Counted from the stretch's first letter, positions 24,871 through 35,119 are shown. The stretch: 64,000 bases of DNA from an uncultured Pseudomonadales bacterium (GCA_937773555.1 CALJVT010000002.1:1-64000), one strand, 5' to 3'. A program made the numbers and translations. Notes: generated by a model from the sequence alone, not told the origin.

Positions 24871-27192
24871 ATGAAAATAGCTTGTATCGGTGGTGGTCCT
24901 GGGGGGCTTTATTTTGCCATCAGCATGAAATTACGCAACCCTAAGCACGAAATTTTAATCATCGAAAAAAACCGGCCAGACGACACATTTGGCTGGGGCG
25001 TTGTATTGTCTGATGAAGCCTTGGCTAATGTAGACCGCAATGACCCCATTAGCGCGGCAGCCATTCGTAACGAATTTGCCTACTGGGATGATATAGCGGT
25101 AGTAAAAGATGGCGTACGTGAAGTATCAAGTGGCCATGGGTTTTGTGGTATCGGCAGGATGAAATTATTGCAAATTTTACAGCACCGCGCCCAAGAGCTA
25201 GACATTGAACTGCGCTTTGAGACACAAGCAGGTGAATACGAAGACTATATGCGTGACTACGATCTGGTTGTTGCATGTGACGGACTTAGGTCTAAAGCCC
25301 GCAATCAATTTGCTTCAGTGTTTAAGCCACAAATTGATGAACGCTTATGTCACTTTACTTGGCTGGGCACACATCAGAAGTTTGATGATGCGTTTACCTT
25401 TATTTTTGAAAAAACACAGTATGGTTGGGTATGGGCCCACGCCTACCAATTTAGTAAGGACACAGCTACCTTTATTGTGGAGTGCAGTAAGTCTACATTT
25501 GAAGCATTTGGTTTTGCCAACCTAAGCCAACAAGAGTCTGTTGCCATTTGTGAAGCTATTTTTAAGGACCATCTAGGTGGCCACAAGCTGATGACTAATG
25601 CCAACCATATCCGTGGTTCTGCATGGATTAATTTCCCGCGCGTGCTGTGTGAAAAATGGTCTCACAAAAACCTAGTCCTAATGGGTGATGCCGCAGCAAC
25701 AGCACATTTTTCAATCGGTTCTGGTAGCCGCCTTGCCTTTGACAGTGCAATTGCCCTGGCAGACTATCTGGAACAAGAACAAGACCTACCTCGAGCCTTT
25801 ATAAAGTACGAAAATGAACGTCGAATTGAAGTGCTTCGTTTGCAGTCGGCAGCACGTAATTCTATGGAATGGTTTGAACAAGTAGAGCGGTATTTAGACC
25901 TAGACCCTGTGCAGTTTAACTATGCTTTGCTGACACGATCACAACGCATTAGCCATGAGAACTTGCGTTTACGAGACCCAAAATGGTTATCGCTAGCTGA
26001 GCAATGGTTTCAGCAAAAAAATAACCAAATGCCTAGTAACCGCAGCCCTATGTTTACCCCATTTAAATTACGTGGGCTCACGTTGGCTAACCGCATCGTT
26101 GTGTCGCCTATGGCGCAATACAAGGCCCAGGACGGCTGCCCCACTGATTGGCACCTAGTACATTATGGCAACCTGGCAAAAGGGGGTGCTGGCCTAGTTT
26201 ATGTGGAAATGACATGCCCCAGTGCAGATGGCCGAATTACCATAGGGTGCCCTGGGCTTTACCACACCACCCATGTTGCCGCTTGGAAAAAGGTTACTGA
26301 TTTTGTGCACCAAGAAAGTAGTGCAAAAGTATGCATGCAGCTTGGGCATGCCGGCGCCAAGGGTTCTACACAACGTGGCTGGGAGCAAATGGATGCGCCT
26401 TTAACCAGTGATAACTGGCCGTTAAAGGCAGCCTCTGCTGTAGCCTGGTCTGAGGCAAACCAAATGCCTACGGAAATGACCGAAGCTATGATGGACCAAG
26501 TTCAGGCAGACTTTGTATCTGCTGCCAAAATGGCACTTGACGCAGGCTTTGATATGATCGAATTACATTGTGCGCATGGTTATTTATTATCATCTTTCAT
26601 TACCTCATTAACCAATAAGCGACAGGATCAATTTGGTGGTACATTAGATAATCGTCTACGATTCCCCCTAAGTGTTTTCGCAGCCATACGGGCAGTAATG
26701 CCAGTGGATATGCCTTTGGCTGTGCGGATTTCTGCCCATGACTGGGTAGATGGAATGGGCATGGACCCAACGCAAGCTGTGGCCGTAGCTCAAGCATTTA
26801 AACAGGTCGGCGCAGATATTATCGATGTGTCCAGTGGACAAACCAGCACGCAGGCCAAACCTGTTTATGGGCGCATGTATCAAGCACCCTTTGCAGACCA
26901 AATTCGCCACGAAGCAGCTATACCTACAATGGCTGTGGGTAACATTTTTGAAGCAGACCATGCTAATTCAATTCTGATGGCCGGTCGGGCAGATTTAGTG
27001 TGTTTAGCTAGGCCCCATTTAGCCAACCCTTTTTGGACCTTACATGCTGCCGCTGAGCTTGGTGATGAGCAGCAATTATGGCCTCTGCCCTATGGGGCAG
27101 GTAGAGACCAATATTATCGCTTAGCCCAGATTGAAGCCCAAAAAGCGCTACAAGCTACCATAGTGAATGCGGCAGCAGTGAGCAAGGTTTAG
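24871..27192 (+). CDS. Anthraniloyl-CoA monooxygenase/reductase-like flavoprotein
   Basis: This 773-residue protein combines two flavin domains, the architecture of 2-aminobenzoyl-CoA monooxygenase/reductase. The N-terminal aromatic hydroxylase (about residues 1-380) has the FAD motif CIGGGPGGLYFAI and the second site GDAAATAHFSIGSGSRLAF. The C-terminal Old Yellow Enzyme-type domain (about 388-765) carries FKLRGLTLANRIVVSPMAQY, HCAHGYLLSSF and a typical barrel end. Such proteins hydroxylate and reduce an aromatic CoA ester; salicylyl-CoA 5-hydroxylases have a similar architecture. The operon context (benzoate-type CoA ligase, RidA, beta-oxidation) favours anthraniloyl-CoA. ATG at 24871 has a GGAG site 9 bases ahead; the GTG at 24865 would be too close to it. 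It is the first gene of the operon. Confidence 0.85.
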   Translation: MKIACIGGGPGGLYFAISMKLRNPKHEILIIEKNRPDDTFGWGVVLSDEALANVDRNDPISAAAIRNEFAYWDDIAVVKDGVREVSSGHGFCGIGRMKLLQILQHRAQELDIELRFETQAGEYEDYMRDYDLVVACDGLRSKARNQFASVFKPQIDERLCHFTWLGTHQKFDDAFTFIFEKTQYGWVWAHAYQFSKDTATFIVECSKSTFEAFGFANLSQQESVAICEAIFKDHLGGHKLMTNANHIRGSAWINFPRVLCEKWSHKNLVLMGDAAATAHFSIGSGSRLAFDSAIALADYLEQEQDLPRAFIKYENERRIEVLRLQSAARNSMEWFEQVERYLDLDPVQFNYALLTRSQRISHENLRLRDPKWLSLAEQWFQQKNNQMPSNRSPMFTPFKLRGLTLANRIVVSPMAQYKAQDGCPTDWHLVHYGNLAKGGAGLVYVEMTCPSADGRITIGCPGLYHTTHVAAWKKVTDFVHQESSAKVCMQLGHAGAKGSTQRGWEQMDAPLTSDNWPLKAASAVAWSEANQMPTEMTEAMMDQVQADFVSAAKMALDAGFDMIELHCAHGYLLSSFITSLTNKRQDQFGGTLDNRLRFPLSVFAAIRAVMPVDMPLAVRISAHDWVDGMGMDPTQAVAVAQAFKQVGADIIDVSSGQTSTQAKPVYGRMYQAPFADQIRHEAAIPTMAVGNIFEADHANSILMAGRADLVCLARPHLANPFWTLHAAAELGDEQQLWPLPYGAGRDQYYRLAQIEAQKALQATIVNAAAVSKV

Positions 27193-27205
27193 ACGAGAAA
27201 TAACT

Positions 27206-27958
27206 ATGGATTTAACTAATCAACATGTTTTAGTTACTGGGGCAGGTTCAGGCGTTGGCCTTGCCATTGCTAGGCAGCTTGATAAGCTGGGCTGTCGTAT
27301 CACTTTGTGTGGCCGCAATGAAGGCCCGCTGATTGAGCTCTCATCCAGCTTAGACAATGCCCAATATTTTACCTGTGATGTGACAGACAGAGTCGCATTA
27401 GATGATGCCTTAAACCAAGCAAGGCAAAGTTTTGGCCCTTTTTCAATTGCTATTGCTAATGCAGGCAGTGCTGAGGCACGCCCGTTTAGCAAAATTTCCC
27501 AGCAAGATTGGCAGCAAGCCATGGGGGTTAATCTTGATGGCTGTTTCAACACTTTTCAAGCCACCTTGTCAGATTTACTGGGACACTCAGAAGGCCGTCT
27601 AATTGCTATTGCCTCAACTGCCGGGTTGCGGGGCTATAAATATGCCTCCGCATACAGCGCCGCTAAACATGGGGTCATTGGGCTGGTTAAGTCATTGGCT
27701 ATTGAACTGGGGCCAAAAAACATTACTGTTAATGCTATTTGTCCAGGGTTTACCAACACACCTATGTTACAGCGCAGTATTGCCAAGATTATGCAGGCCA
27801 CAGGCGCTGACCAAGCAAAAGCTGAGAGTAAATTGTTATTAGACAACCCCATAGGCCGATTTATAGAGCCTCAAGAAATAGCCGATGCCGTGGTTTTTTT
27901 ATGCCAATCCCCTGCGTCTAATGGGGTCACCTTAAAACTGGATGGAGGCGCTCCTTAA
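27206..27958 (+). CDS. SDR-family dehydrogenase of the anthranilate operon
   Basis: This 250-residue NAD(P)-dependent oxidoreductase has the classical short-chain dehydrogenase pattern: the nucleotide turn TGAGSGVGLAIA at about residues 11-22, the NAG-type motif IANAGS at about 87-92, catalytic Ser in ASTAGLRGY and YSAAK at about 149-153, then the PG motif ICPGFTNTPM. It probably oxidises the 3-hydroxyacyl-CoA intermediate that follows enoyl-CoA hydration in the ring-cleavage pathway, as the analogous dehydrogenase does in the Azoarcus 2-aminobenzoate cluster. This is inference. It starts 13 bp after the monooxygenase, and the MarR start codon follows its TAA directly. Confidence 0.85.
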   Translation: MDLTNQHVLVTGAGSGVGLAIARQLDKLGCRITLCGRNEGPLIELSSSLDNAQYFTCDVTDRVALDDALNQARQSFGPFSIAIANAGSAEARPFSKISQQDWQQAMGVNLDGCFNTFQATLSDLLGHSEGRLIAIASTAGLRGYKYASAYSAAKHGVIGLVKSLAIELGPKNITVNAICPGFTNTPMLQRSIAKIMQATGADQAKAESKLLLDNPIGRFIEPQEIADAVVFLCQSPASNGVTLKLDGGAP

Positions 27959-28420
27959 ATGGTTAATCACTACGATGCTAATACCCGCCAGCACCTTCGA
28001 GTATGGTTAAAGCTTCTCAAAACCAGTACTAGTATTGAAACAGCCTTGCGCGAGAGGCTAAAAAAAGAGTGCAGTACAACATTGCCAAGATTTGATGTTA
28101 TGGCCGCTTTGGATCACCACACGGATGGCTTACGCATGACAGAGTTATCTGACTTTTTGATGGTGTCTAATGGCAATGTTACCGGCATTGTAAGCCGCCT
28201 TGCCGAAAGCGGCCTGATAGAACGAACCCAAGATACCCATGACCGCCGCGCTCAAAAAGTGTGTTTAAGCCCAAGCGGGCAGGCAGAATTTAAACAGCTC
28301 GCTCAACGCCACGCGCAGTGGATTGATGACATTATGCAACCGCTTAACACCGAAGAATCTAATACTTTATTAACATTACTTGAACGACTGGCTAACCATA
28401 AGGTGAACAAAAATGACTAG
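27959..28420 (+). CDS. MarR-family regulator of the anthranilate operon
   Basis: This 153-residue protein has the MarR winged helix: an N-terminal helix (about residues 12-35), a DNA-binding helix pair containing [13 protein letters not shown] and [22 protein letters not shown], a wing with [17 protein letters not shown], and a C-terminal dimer helix. DRRA in the wing is the family signature. In aromatic-CoA operons such regulators commonly respond to the CoA thioester, so this one may sense anthraniloyl-CoA; that is inference. It probably binds the two dyads upstream of the first gene. It starts directly after the SDR stop and overlaps the next gene by 8 bp. Confidence 0.88.
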   Translation: MVNHYDANTRQHLRVWLKLLKTSTSIETALRERLKKECSTTLPRFDVMAALDHHTDGLRMTELSDFLMVSNGNVTGIVSRLAESGLIERTQDTHDRRAQKVCLSPSGQAEFKQLAQRHAQWIDDIMQPLNTEESNTLLTLLERLANHKVNKND

Positions 28421-29225
28421 GTTAGAAGATGTTACTGCAACTCACTTTCATTGGCACTGCTCTCATGGCGTTGGTACGATTAAGCTTAATCGTCCAGATC
28501 GTAAAAACCCCCTCACCTTTGAAAGCTACGCAGAGTTAAAGACGCTCTTTTTGCAACTAGCACTACAACAGACCATCAAGACCGTTGTTATTTTACCCAA
28601 TGGTGGCAACTTTTGTTCTGGTGGAGACGTGCACGATATTATCGGCCCCTTGTTAGATAAAGACACTTTAGGTTTGCTCAATTTTACTCGTATGACGGGT
28701 GACCTAGTGAAAGCTATGCTGGCTTGTGGCAAACCCATTATAGCTGCAGTGGATGGCGTGGCTGTTGGTGCTGGCGCTATTTTGGCAATGGCCAGCGATA
28801 TGCGCATAGCGACCCCACAAGCAAAAACTGCGTTCTTATTTACCCGTGTAGGTTTAGCAGGATGCGACATGGGTGCCTGCGCCATTTTACCTCGTATTAT
28901 TGGCCAATCTCGAGCAGCCGACTTACTATTTACTGGCCGTTCCATGAGCGCAGAAGAAGGCCAGCAATGGGGTTTTTATAGCAGAATTGTTGCAGTAGAA
29001 GCGTTAGAAGAAACGGCACAGGATATGGCCAAAAAGATTGCTGCTGGGCCTAGCTTTGCACATATGATGACCAAAACTCAACTCAATCATGAGTGGAATA
29101 TGTCGCCAGAACAAGCCATAGAGGCTGAAGCTCAGGGCCAAGCACTGTGTATGCAAACACAAGATTTCAAACGTGCATATGAGGCTTTTATTAATAAACA
29201 AACACCTAGCTTTGAGGGTAATTAG
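28413..29225 (+). CDS. Enoyl-CoA hydratase-family enzyme
   Basis: This 270-residue protein is a crotonase-fold enzyme. It has the CoA/oxyanion motif [10 protein letters not shown] (about residues 68-77), an alpha-helical second motif [20 protein letters not shown], and the [20 protein letters not shown] block where crotonases place their catalytic acidic residue. It probably hydrates an unsaturated CoA ester formed after ring reduction or opening. The ATG lies within the last codons of the MarR gene, which couples their translation. Length is typical. Identification of the precise substrate depends on the pathway assignment and is inference. Confidence 0.85.
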   Translation: MTRLEDVTATHFHWHCSHGVGTIKLNRPDRKNPLTFESYAELKTLFLQLALQQTIKTVVILPNGGNFCSGGDVHDIIGPLLDKDTLGLLNFTRMTGDLVKAMLACGKPIIAAVDGVAVGAGAILAMASDMRIATPQAKTAFLFTRVGLAGCDMGACAILPRIIGQSRAADLLFTGRSMSAEEGQQWGFYSRIVAVEALEETAQDMAKKIAAGPSFAHMMTKTQLNHEWNMSPEQAIEAEAQGQALCMQTQDFKRAYEAFINKQTPSFEGN

Positions 29226-29226
29226 C

Positions 29227-30372
29227 ATGCACCGCGATATGAGCTTTTTAACTTGGCCTTTCTTTGATGACTACCACCGGCAACTGGCTACAGAATTGGA
29301 GGCCTGGTGTGAAGTACATTTGCCAGTGGATCATAGTGATGTAGATCAAGCCTGTATCCAGTTAGTAAAAATGCTGGGAGATGGGGGCTGGCTTAACCAC
29401 AGTGCTATAAATCCAGATTCCTCTACCCACCAATCATTAGATACCAGAACCTTGTGTTTAATTCGAGAAACTCTCGCTAGGCATGATACTTTAGCCGACT
29501 TTTCCTTCGCTATGCAGGGCCTTGGTACGGGTGCCATAAGTCTGTTTGGCACCCAGGACCAACAACAATGGTTACGCAAAACCCGTGCTGGCGAGGCACT
29601 CTCTGGGTTTGCATTAACTGAACCACGATCGGGATCTGATGTGGCAAATATTGCCCTGAGTGCTCATCTAGAGGGTGAAAATTACGTCCTTAATGGTGAA
29701 AAGACATGGATTTCAAATGGCGGCATTGCCGACGTATATTGTGTTTTCGCTCGCACCGGTGAAGCGGCTGGCGCAAAGGGTTTATCTGCGTTTTTAGTAC
29801 CTGCAAATAGCGCAGGGCTTACAGTGGCAGAACGCCTGCATACAGTTGCACCTCACCCTTTAGCTCGGCTAAATTTCAACAAGGTTGAGGTACATAGCAG
29901 CCAAATGATTGGCGATGCAGGAAGTGGCTTTAAGGTCGCTATGTCTGTACTAGACATCTTCCGTTCTAGTGTAGGAGCCGCTGCTTTAGGTATGGCACGC
30001 AGGGCGTTGCATGAATCATTAGAGCGCAGCCAGAGCAGGCAATTATTTGGTGCACCATTACGGGATTTACAAATGGTCCAAGGGCACCTAGCCGACATGG
30101 CCACCCAAATAGATGCCGCTGCATTGCTGGTTTACCGAGCTGCCTGGACTAAAGATCAGGGCGTCGCAAGGGTCTCTAAAGAAGCGGCTATGGCTAAGCT
30201 CTATGCTACCGAAATGGCCCAAAAGGTTATTGATCAAGCGGTACAAATACATGGCGCAGAAGGCGTAAGAAGTGGGGTCACTGTAGAGTGCTTATACCGT
30301 GAAATACGGGCTTTACGCATATATGAAGGCGCCACAGACGTTCAAAAAATAATTATTGCCAAGCAGCTTTAG
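29227..30372 (+). CDS. Acyl-CoA dehydrogenase
   Basis: This 381-residue flavoprotein contains the acyl-CoA dehydrogenase domains: an N-terminal helical domain, the middle-domain FAD-binding block ALTEPRSGSDVANI and WISNGGIADVYCVF (about 120-160), and a C-terminal helical bundle ending with IHGAEGVRSGVTVE and IYEGATDVQKIIIAKQL, where the catalytic Glu of this superfamily occurs (IYEG). It should oxidise a saturated acyl-CoA to enoyl-CoA in the pathway. I use the ATG at 29227, one base after the previous stop TAG; a longer frame from 29173 overlaps the hydratase gene. Length is normal. Confidence 0.88.
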   Translation: MHRDMSFLTWPFFDDYHRQLATELEAWCEVHLPVDHSDVDQACIQLVKMLGDGGWLNHSAINPDSSTHQSLDTRTLCLIRETLARHDTLADFSFAMQGLGTGAISLFGTQDQQQWLRKTRAGEALSGFALTEPRSGSDVANIALSAHLEGENYVLNGEKTWISNGGIADVYCVFARTGEAAGAKGLSAFLVPANSAGLTVAERLHTVAPHPLARLNFNKVEVHSSQMIGDAGSGFKVAMSVLDIFRSSVGAAALGMARRALHESLERSQSRQLFGAPLRDLQMVQGHLADMATQIDAAALLVYRAAWTKDQGVARVSKEAAMAKLYATEMAQKVIDQAVQIHGAEGVRSGVTVECLYREIRALRIYEGATDVQKIIIAKQL

Positions 30373-30384
30373 GTAGGAGGCCCC

Positions 30385-32001
30385 ATGAAGTTACTCGATT
30401 CAGGTCATGTAGATACATTTTGTCGCGATAACTTGCCCCCTATGGATCAGTGGCCTTCGCTCAATACCAGCCAGTATGCTTACCCTAAGCAACTCAATGT
30501 AGCAGTTGAACTGACTGATCGCATGGTAGAACGTGGCTTTGGTGATCAAACTGCCTTAATTGGTAATGGCCGAGTACGCACATACAAAGAGCTGGCTGAT
30601 TGGAGCAACCGCCTAGCCCATGCATTGGTAGATAATTACGGTGTAAAGCCGGGTAACCGAATATTAATACGGGCGGCTAACAACCCTGCCCTAGTAGCAT
30701 GCTGGCTTGCCGCCACAAAGGCCGGCGCAGTAGTGGTTAATACTATGCCGATGCTGAGAGCTGGCGAGCTGAGTCAAATTGTAGATTTAGCGAAAATTAA
30801 ACTGGCACTGTGCGACACACGCCTAATGGACGAAATGACCACTTGCGCCAAAACCAGCAACACTTTAGACCAGGTTGTAGGCTTTGATGGCACTGCAAAT
30901 TTTGATGCTGAACTAGACCGTATTGCACTTAATAAGTCTGTGCGCTTTAACGCTGTTGCAACCAGTGCAGACGACGTAGCACTGCTAGGTTTTACGTCTG
31001 GTACTACAGGCAAGCCGAAGGCCACCATGCATTTCCACCGAGACTTACTAATTATTGCCGACGGTTATGCCCGTGAAATATTAGAAGTAACACCTGATGA
31101 TGTGTTTGTGGGCTCACCCCCTTTAGCATTTACTTTTGGTTTAGGTGGGCTAGCTATTTTCCCACTGCGTTTTGGCGCGGCCGCTACTCTGCTAGAAACA
31201 GCCGCACCTCAAGATATGATTACCATTATTGAAACCTACAAGGCCACTATTTGCTTCACCTCTCCTACGGCATACCGTGCTATGTTAGCTGCTATGGAAG
31301 AGGGTGCTGATTTATCCAGTCTTCGAGTTGCAGTGTCTGCCGGGGAAACTTTGCCCGCGCCTGTATTTGCTGAATGGCAGGCAAAAACTGGTAAACCCAT
31401 GCTCGATGGTATTGGTGCCACAGAAATGTTGCATATATTTATGTCTAATCGCCTTGATGATGCCAAACCGGCCTGCACTGGTAAGCCTGTGACCGGCTAT
31501 CAAGCCAAGGTGGTTGACGATAATATGCAGGAACTGCCTCGCGGAGAAGTAGGCAAACTGGCTGTAAAAGGACCGACAGGATGCCGTTATTTAAATGATG
31601 ATCGCCAAGCCAACTATGTTATGAATGGATGGAACCTTACAGGGGATGCTTTTTACCAAGACGAAGAAGGCTATTTTTATTTTGCCGCTAGAACAGACGA
31701 CATGATACTGTCTTCTGGTTACAACATCGCTGGGCCAGAAGTGGAGGCATGTTTGTTAGGGCATGAGGCTGTATTTGAATGTGCCGTGATTGGCACGACA
31801 GATGAAGCACGTGGCCAATTGGTGCATGCCCACATTGTGCTAAGCCCATCTTTCCAAGCCTCTGATGCACTCGTATTAAAGCTACAGGATTACGTAAAAA
31901 ATACTATTGCACCTTATAAATATCCTCGGTTAGTGGACTTTATTGATGCCCTACCCAAAACTGAAACGGGGAAAATTCAACGTTTTAAACTAAAAAAATA
32001 A
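30385..32001 (+). CDS. Benzoate/2-aminobenzoate-type CoA ligase
   Basis: This 538-residue acyl-CoA synthetase has the adenylate-forming motifs: LLGFTSGTTGKPKATMHFHR (about residues 200-219), the A5-type GATEMLHIF, the A7-type LTGDAFYQ, ARTDDMILSSGYNI in the hinge region, and the terminal catalytic Lys in TETGKIQRFKL. The N-terminus, with YPKQLNVAVELTDR, is that of benzoate-CoA ligases, the group to which 2-aminobenzoate-CoA ligases belong. It activates the acid with ATP and CoA in the cytoplasm as the first step of the pathway. It has an AGGAGG ribosome site, 12 bp after the dehydrogenase gene. Confidence 0.9.
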   Translation: MKLLDSGHVDTFCRDNLPPMDQWPSLNTSQYAYPKQLNVAVELTDRMVERGFGDQTALIGNGRVRTYKELADWSNRLAHALVDNYGVKPGNRILIRAANNPALVACWLAATKAGAVVVNTMPMLRAGELSQIVDLAKIKLALCDTRLMDEMTTCAKTSNTLDQVVGFDGTANFDAELDRIALNKSVRFNAVATSADDVALLGFTSGTTGKPKATMHFHRDLLIIADGYAREILEVTPDDVFVGSPPLAFTFGLGGLAIFPLRFGAAATLLETAAPQDMITIIETYKATICFTSPTAYRAMLAAMEEGADLSSLRVAVSAGETLPAPVFAEWQAKTGKPMLDGIGATEMLHIFMSNRLDDAKPACTGKPVTGYQAKVVDDNMQELPRGEVGKLAVKGPTGCRYLNDDRQANYVMNGWNLTGDAFYQDEEGYFYFAARTDDMILSSGYNIAGPEVEACLLGHEAVFECAVIGTTDEARGQLVHAHIVLSPSFQASDALVLKLQDYVKNTIAPYKYPRLVDFIDALPKTETGKIQRFKLKK

Positions 32002-32022
32002 GACCCATAAAGGAGTAGTAAA

Positions 32023-33162
32023 ATGAAAAAGAAATTAATCACCAGCCTTTTAGGTGCAGCCTTGTGCTTAACACCACACGTTGGCGCCGCCCCAGTAAAA
32101 GTGGGTATGATCACCACCCTATCTGGTGGCGGTTCTGGCTTAGGAGTGGATGTGCGTGATGGCTTTATGCTGGCTGTGAAAACAGCCAACCGCTCAGACC
32201 TAGAAGTCATTGTTGAAGATGATGCGCGAAAACCTGCGCTTGCCGTCCAGATCGCCGATAAAATGATCCAAAAAGAAAAAGTGGATATCCTCACTGGCAT
32301 TATTTGGTCAAATTTGGCCATGGCCGTTGTGCCAAGCACAGTGAACCAGGGTGTCTTATATTTGTCTCCTAACGCTGGGCCATCTGCCTTAGCAGGCCAA
32401 GGCTGTCACAAAAACTATTTTAACGTTGCTTGGCAGAACGACAACTTACATGAAGCAATGGGCAATTATGCTAATTCAGCAGACCACAAAAACAGCTTTA
32501 TTTTGGCCCCTAATTACCCTGCTGGTAAAGATGCCCTCACAGGGTATAAGCGGCTCTATAAAGGCAATTTGGCGGGTGAAATCTACACCAAATTAGGGCA
32601 AAAAGACTATGCAGCAGAAATTGCTCAAATTAGAGCTTCTGGCGCAGATAGTGTGTATATCTTCCTTCCAGGAGGCATGGGAATCGCGTTTATGAAGCAA
32701 TACTCGCAAGCCGGAATGACAACGCCCATTATGGGGCCAGCGTTCTCCTTTGACCAAGGCATTCTAAAAGCTGTGGGTAAGGCTGCCCTGGGTGTAAGAA
32801 ACTCGTCTCAGTGGAACAAAGACATCGATAATGCTGCCAACAAGGTGTTTGTTGCTGACTTTGAGGCCGCATACGGTCGCTTGCCTTCATTGTATGCAAG
32901 CCAAGGTTACGATACGGCTAACTTGATCTTGTCTGCTATGGATTCTGCAGATATTAATGACCAAGATGCGTTTAGAGCCGCTCTTAAGTCTGCTCAGTTT
33001 GACTCTGTTCGTGGTGACTTCCGCTTTGGTAATAACCAACATCCTATCCAAGACATTTATGTACGTGAAGTAGTCATGGAAGGTGACGTGCTCACCAATA
33101 AGATTATTGGTGTGGGACTAAAAGACCATCAAGATGCCTATGCGGCAAACTGTTCATTGTAA
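32023..33162 (+). CDS. Branched-chain-type ABC substrate-binding protein
   Basis: The 379-residue product is a periplasmic binding protein of the Leu/Ile/Val type I class. It has a signal peptide (about residues 1-22, ending GAAPVKVG) and an N-terminal domain with ITTLSGGGSGLGVDVRDGF and VEDDARKPALAVQIADKMI. These are features of the subgroup that binds aromatic acids and amides rather than amino acids. It should bind the operon's substrate, probably anthranilate, and pass it to the next two permeases. It has an AAAGGAG site, 21 bp after the ligase. Specificity is inferred from the cluster. Confidence 0.85.
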   Translation: MKKKLITSLLGAALCLTPHVGAAPVKVGMITTLSGGGSGLGVDVRDGFMLAVKTANRSDLEVIVEDDARKPALAVQIADKMIQKEKVDILTGIIWSNLAMAVVPSTVNQGVLYLSPNAGPSALAGQGCHKNYFNVAWQNDNLHEAMGNYANSADHKNSFILAPNYPAGKDALTGYKRLYKGNLAGEIYTKLGQKDYAAEIAQIRASGADSVYIFLPGGMGIAFMKQYSQAGMTTPIMGPAFSFDQGILKAVGKAALGVRNSSQWNKDIDNAANKVFVADFEAAYGRLPSLYASQGYDTANLILSAMDSADINDQDAFRAALKSAQFDSVRGDFRFGNNQHPIQDIYVREVVMEGDVLTNKIIGVGLKDHQDAYAANCSL

Positions 33163-33216
33163 TTTACCTTAACCACAAGCGGTACATAAGTACCGCTTGA
33201 CTATGGAGAAGCCAGT

Positions 33217-34137
33217 ATGGATGTAATACTGCTTTTAGAGCAGCTCCTCAACGGCTTACAGTTAGGCATTATGCTGTTTTTGATAGCAGCAGGTTTAACC
33301 CTTATTTTTGGAGTCATGGGACTAATAAATTTAGCCCATGGCTCTTTGTATATGATCGGCGCCTTTGCTTGCGCTGCAGTTGCTACTTGGAGTGGCTCCT
33401 TTTGGCTAGGCCTAATGGCAAGCCTAACCTTCGCTGCAGCAGCAGGTGCCTTGATTGAAGTAGTTATTATGCGGCGGTTGTATCATCGTGAGCACCTCGA
33501 TCAGGTGCTGGCCACCTTTGCCCTTATCCTTATTTGTTCCGAAGGCACACGTTGGTTGTTTGGTTCGTTTCCTTTGTACCTAGACGTACCCGACATATTT
33601 TATGGTGCTGTAAACTTATTTGGTGTGCTTCAGTATTCACGCTATAGGCTATTCATTATTGTTATTGGTTTATTTACAGCCCTTTGCATATACCTGTTAA
33701 TTAACAAAACTCGCATCGGCATGCGTATCCGAGCTGGCGCGGCAGACCGTCAAATGACGGCGGCTCTGGGTATTAATATTAGTCTGCTTTACACTTTGGT
33801 ATTTGCTCTTGGAGCAGCCTTGGCTGGGTTTTCTGGCGCTTTGGTAGGCAGCATTCAGTCTGTTGAAGTGGGTATGGGTGAACCTGTGCTAATCCTTGCT
33901 TTTGTAGTTGTGGTTATTGGAGGTATTGGGTCCATACGTGGCGCTTTAGTGGGTGCCCTTTTGGTGGGCATGGTGGACACATTGGGCCGCGGTTATTTAC
34001 CCCAAATACTCCAGCTATTGCTTGACCCTGTATTCGCCAATACTTTGGGCGCGGCTCTCTCTTCCATTGCAATTTATCTACTGATGATTGTTATTTTAGT
34101 CTTCAAACCTAAAGGCTTGTTCCCTGCGCATGGATAA
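33217..34137 (+). CDS. ABC permease, LivH type
   Basis: This 306-residue permease has about eight to nine membrane helices and the family motifs LNGLQLGIMLFLIAAGLTLI (residues 11-30), followed by GVMGLINLAHGSLYMIGAF and the ATPase-facing loop with RIRAGAADRQMTAALGINI (about 168-190). It forms one half of the inner-membrane channel for the substrate bound by the preceding protein. It lies about 55 bp after the binding-protein gene, has a GGAGAAG ribosome site, and overlaps the next permease by 8 bp. Confidence 0.88.
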   Translation: MDVILLLEQLLNGLQLGIMLFLIAAGLTLIFGVMGLINLAHGSLYMIGAFACAAVATWSGSFWLGLMASLTFAAAAGALIEVVIMRRLYHREHLDQVLATFALILICSEGTRWLFGSFPLYLDVPDIFYGAVNLFGVLQYSRYRLFIIVIGLFTALCIYLLINKTRIGMRIRAGAADRQMTAALGINISLLYTLVFALGAALAGFSGALVGSIQSVEVGMGEPVLILAFVVVVIGGIGSIRGALVGALLVGMVDTLGRGYLPQILQLLLDPVFANTLGAALSSIAIYLLMIVILVFKPKGLFPAHG

Positions 34138-35119
34138 CTATATGTCAGAAAAAATGCTCAACCGGGCCCTGTTATCTTTACTCATTATTGCCCCTTGGTT
34201 GGCTCACTGGATAGATGAACCTTACTATGTCTCTTTGGCCACGCGTATTGCTATTTTAGCTCTGGCAGGCGTAGGTTTGAATATTGCGCTGGGCTTAGGC
34301 GGCATGGTTTCCTTTGGTCATGCTGCATTTTTTGGAATTGGCGGTTATGTCACTGGTATTTTAGCAAGCCATGCCCTAAATTATGAGCCCTTGTTCAGTG
34401 GCATTTTTGCCATGTCAGGCAGCACACAAATGCTATTTATTTGGCCAATAGCCATGCTTGTTGGCGCTATAGCAGCTATTTTTATTGGCCTACTTAGTTT
34501 GCGCACAAGTGGTGTGTATTTCATTATGATTACCCTCGCTTTTGCTCAAATGATTTACTACTTTTCAATTTCTTGGCCCAACTACGGCGGCGAAGATGGC
34601 TTACCTATTTACCTACGAAATAGCTTTCCAGGCGTTAATACATTACAGCCTATTCAATTCTTTATGATTTGCTGCACTATCCTACTTATTACCCTTTGGG
34701 GCGTATCGCGATTACAAGATTCCCGTTTTGGTAATGCACTAAAAGCCCTCCGCCAAAACGAGACCCGAGTGGCCGCTGTTGGCATCAGCCCATTAGGCAT
34801 TAAACTTGCAGCCTTTGTTATCTCTGCCATGATCACAGCTTTGGCAGGTTCACTATTTGCCGACCTTAACCGCTTTGTTAGCCCCACTATGTTTTCTTGG
34901 CACACCTCTGGGCAAATAATGATCTTTGTTATTCTGGGAGGCATAGGCCGCTTATATGGACCCGTAGCAGGTGCCATCATGTTTATCCTGTGCGAAGCAT
35001 TACTTGGCAGCTGGACAGAGTATTGGCAATTTTTCCTAGGGCTGCTGTTGCTATGGGTTGTACTGTTTGCTCGGGGAGGTTTAATTGGCCTGTTATGCGG
35101 AGACAAAGCCCATGACTAA
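34130..35119 (+). CDS. ABC permease, LivM type
   Basis: This second permease of 329 residues carries the LivM motifs GVGLNIALGLGGMVSFGHAA (about residues 46-65), the loop GNALKALRQNETRVAAVGI (about 201-220), and GGIGRLYGPVAGAIM (about 271-285). It pairs with the LivH-type protein. The start ATG sits inside the last codons of livH-like, so translation is coupled; an in-frame ATG four codons later is an alternative. No abnormal features are visible. Confidence 0.88.
   Translation: MDNYMSEKMLNRALLSLLIIAPWLAHWIDEPYYVSLATRIAILALAGVGLNIALGLGGMVSFGHAAFFGIGGYVTGILASHALNYEPLFSGIFAMSGSTQMLFIWPIAMLVGAIAAIFIGLLSLRTSGVYFIMITLAFAQMIYYFSISWPNYGGEDGLPIYLRNSFPGVNTLQPIQFFMICCTILLITLWGVSRLQDSRFGNALKALRQNETRVAAVGISPLGIKLAAFVISAMITALAGSLFADLNRFVSPTMFSWHTSGQIMIFVILGGIGRLYGPVAGAIMFILCEALLGSWTEYWQFFLGLLLLWVVLFARGGLIGLLCGDKAHD

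Noticed and set aside
34654-35106. A 150-codon minus-strand frame inside the LivM-type permease gene.
   Set aside because: It is antisense to a conserved permease in a coupled operon; composition follows the shadow of hydrophobic codons.
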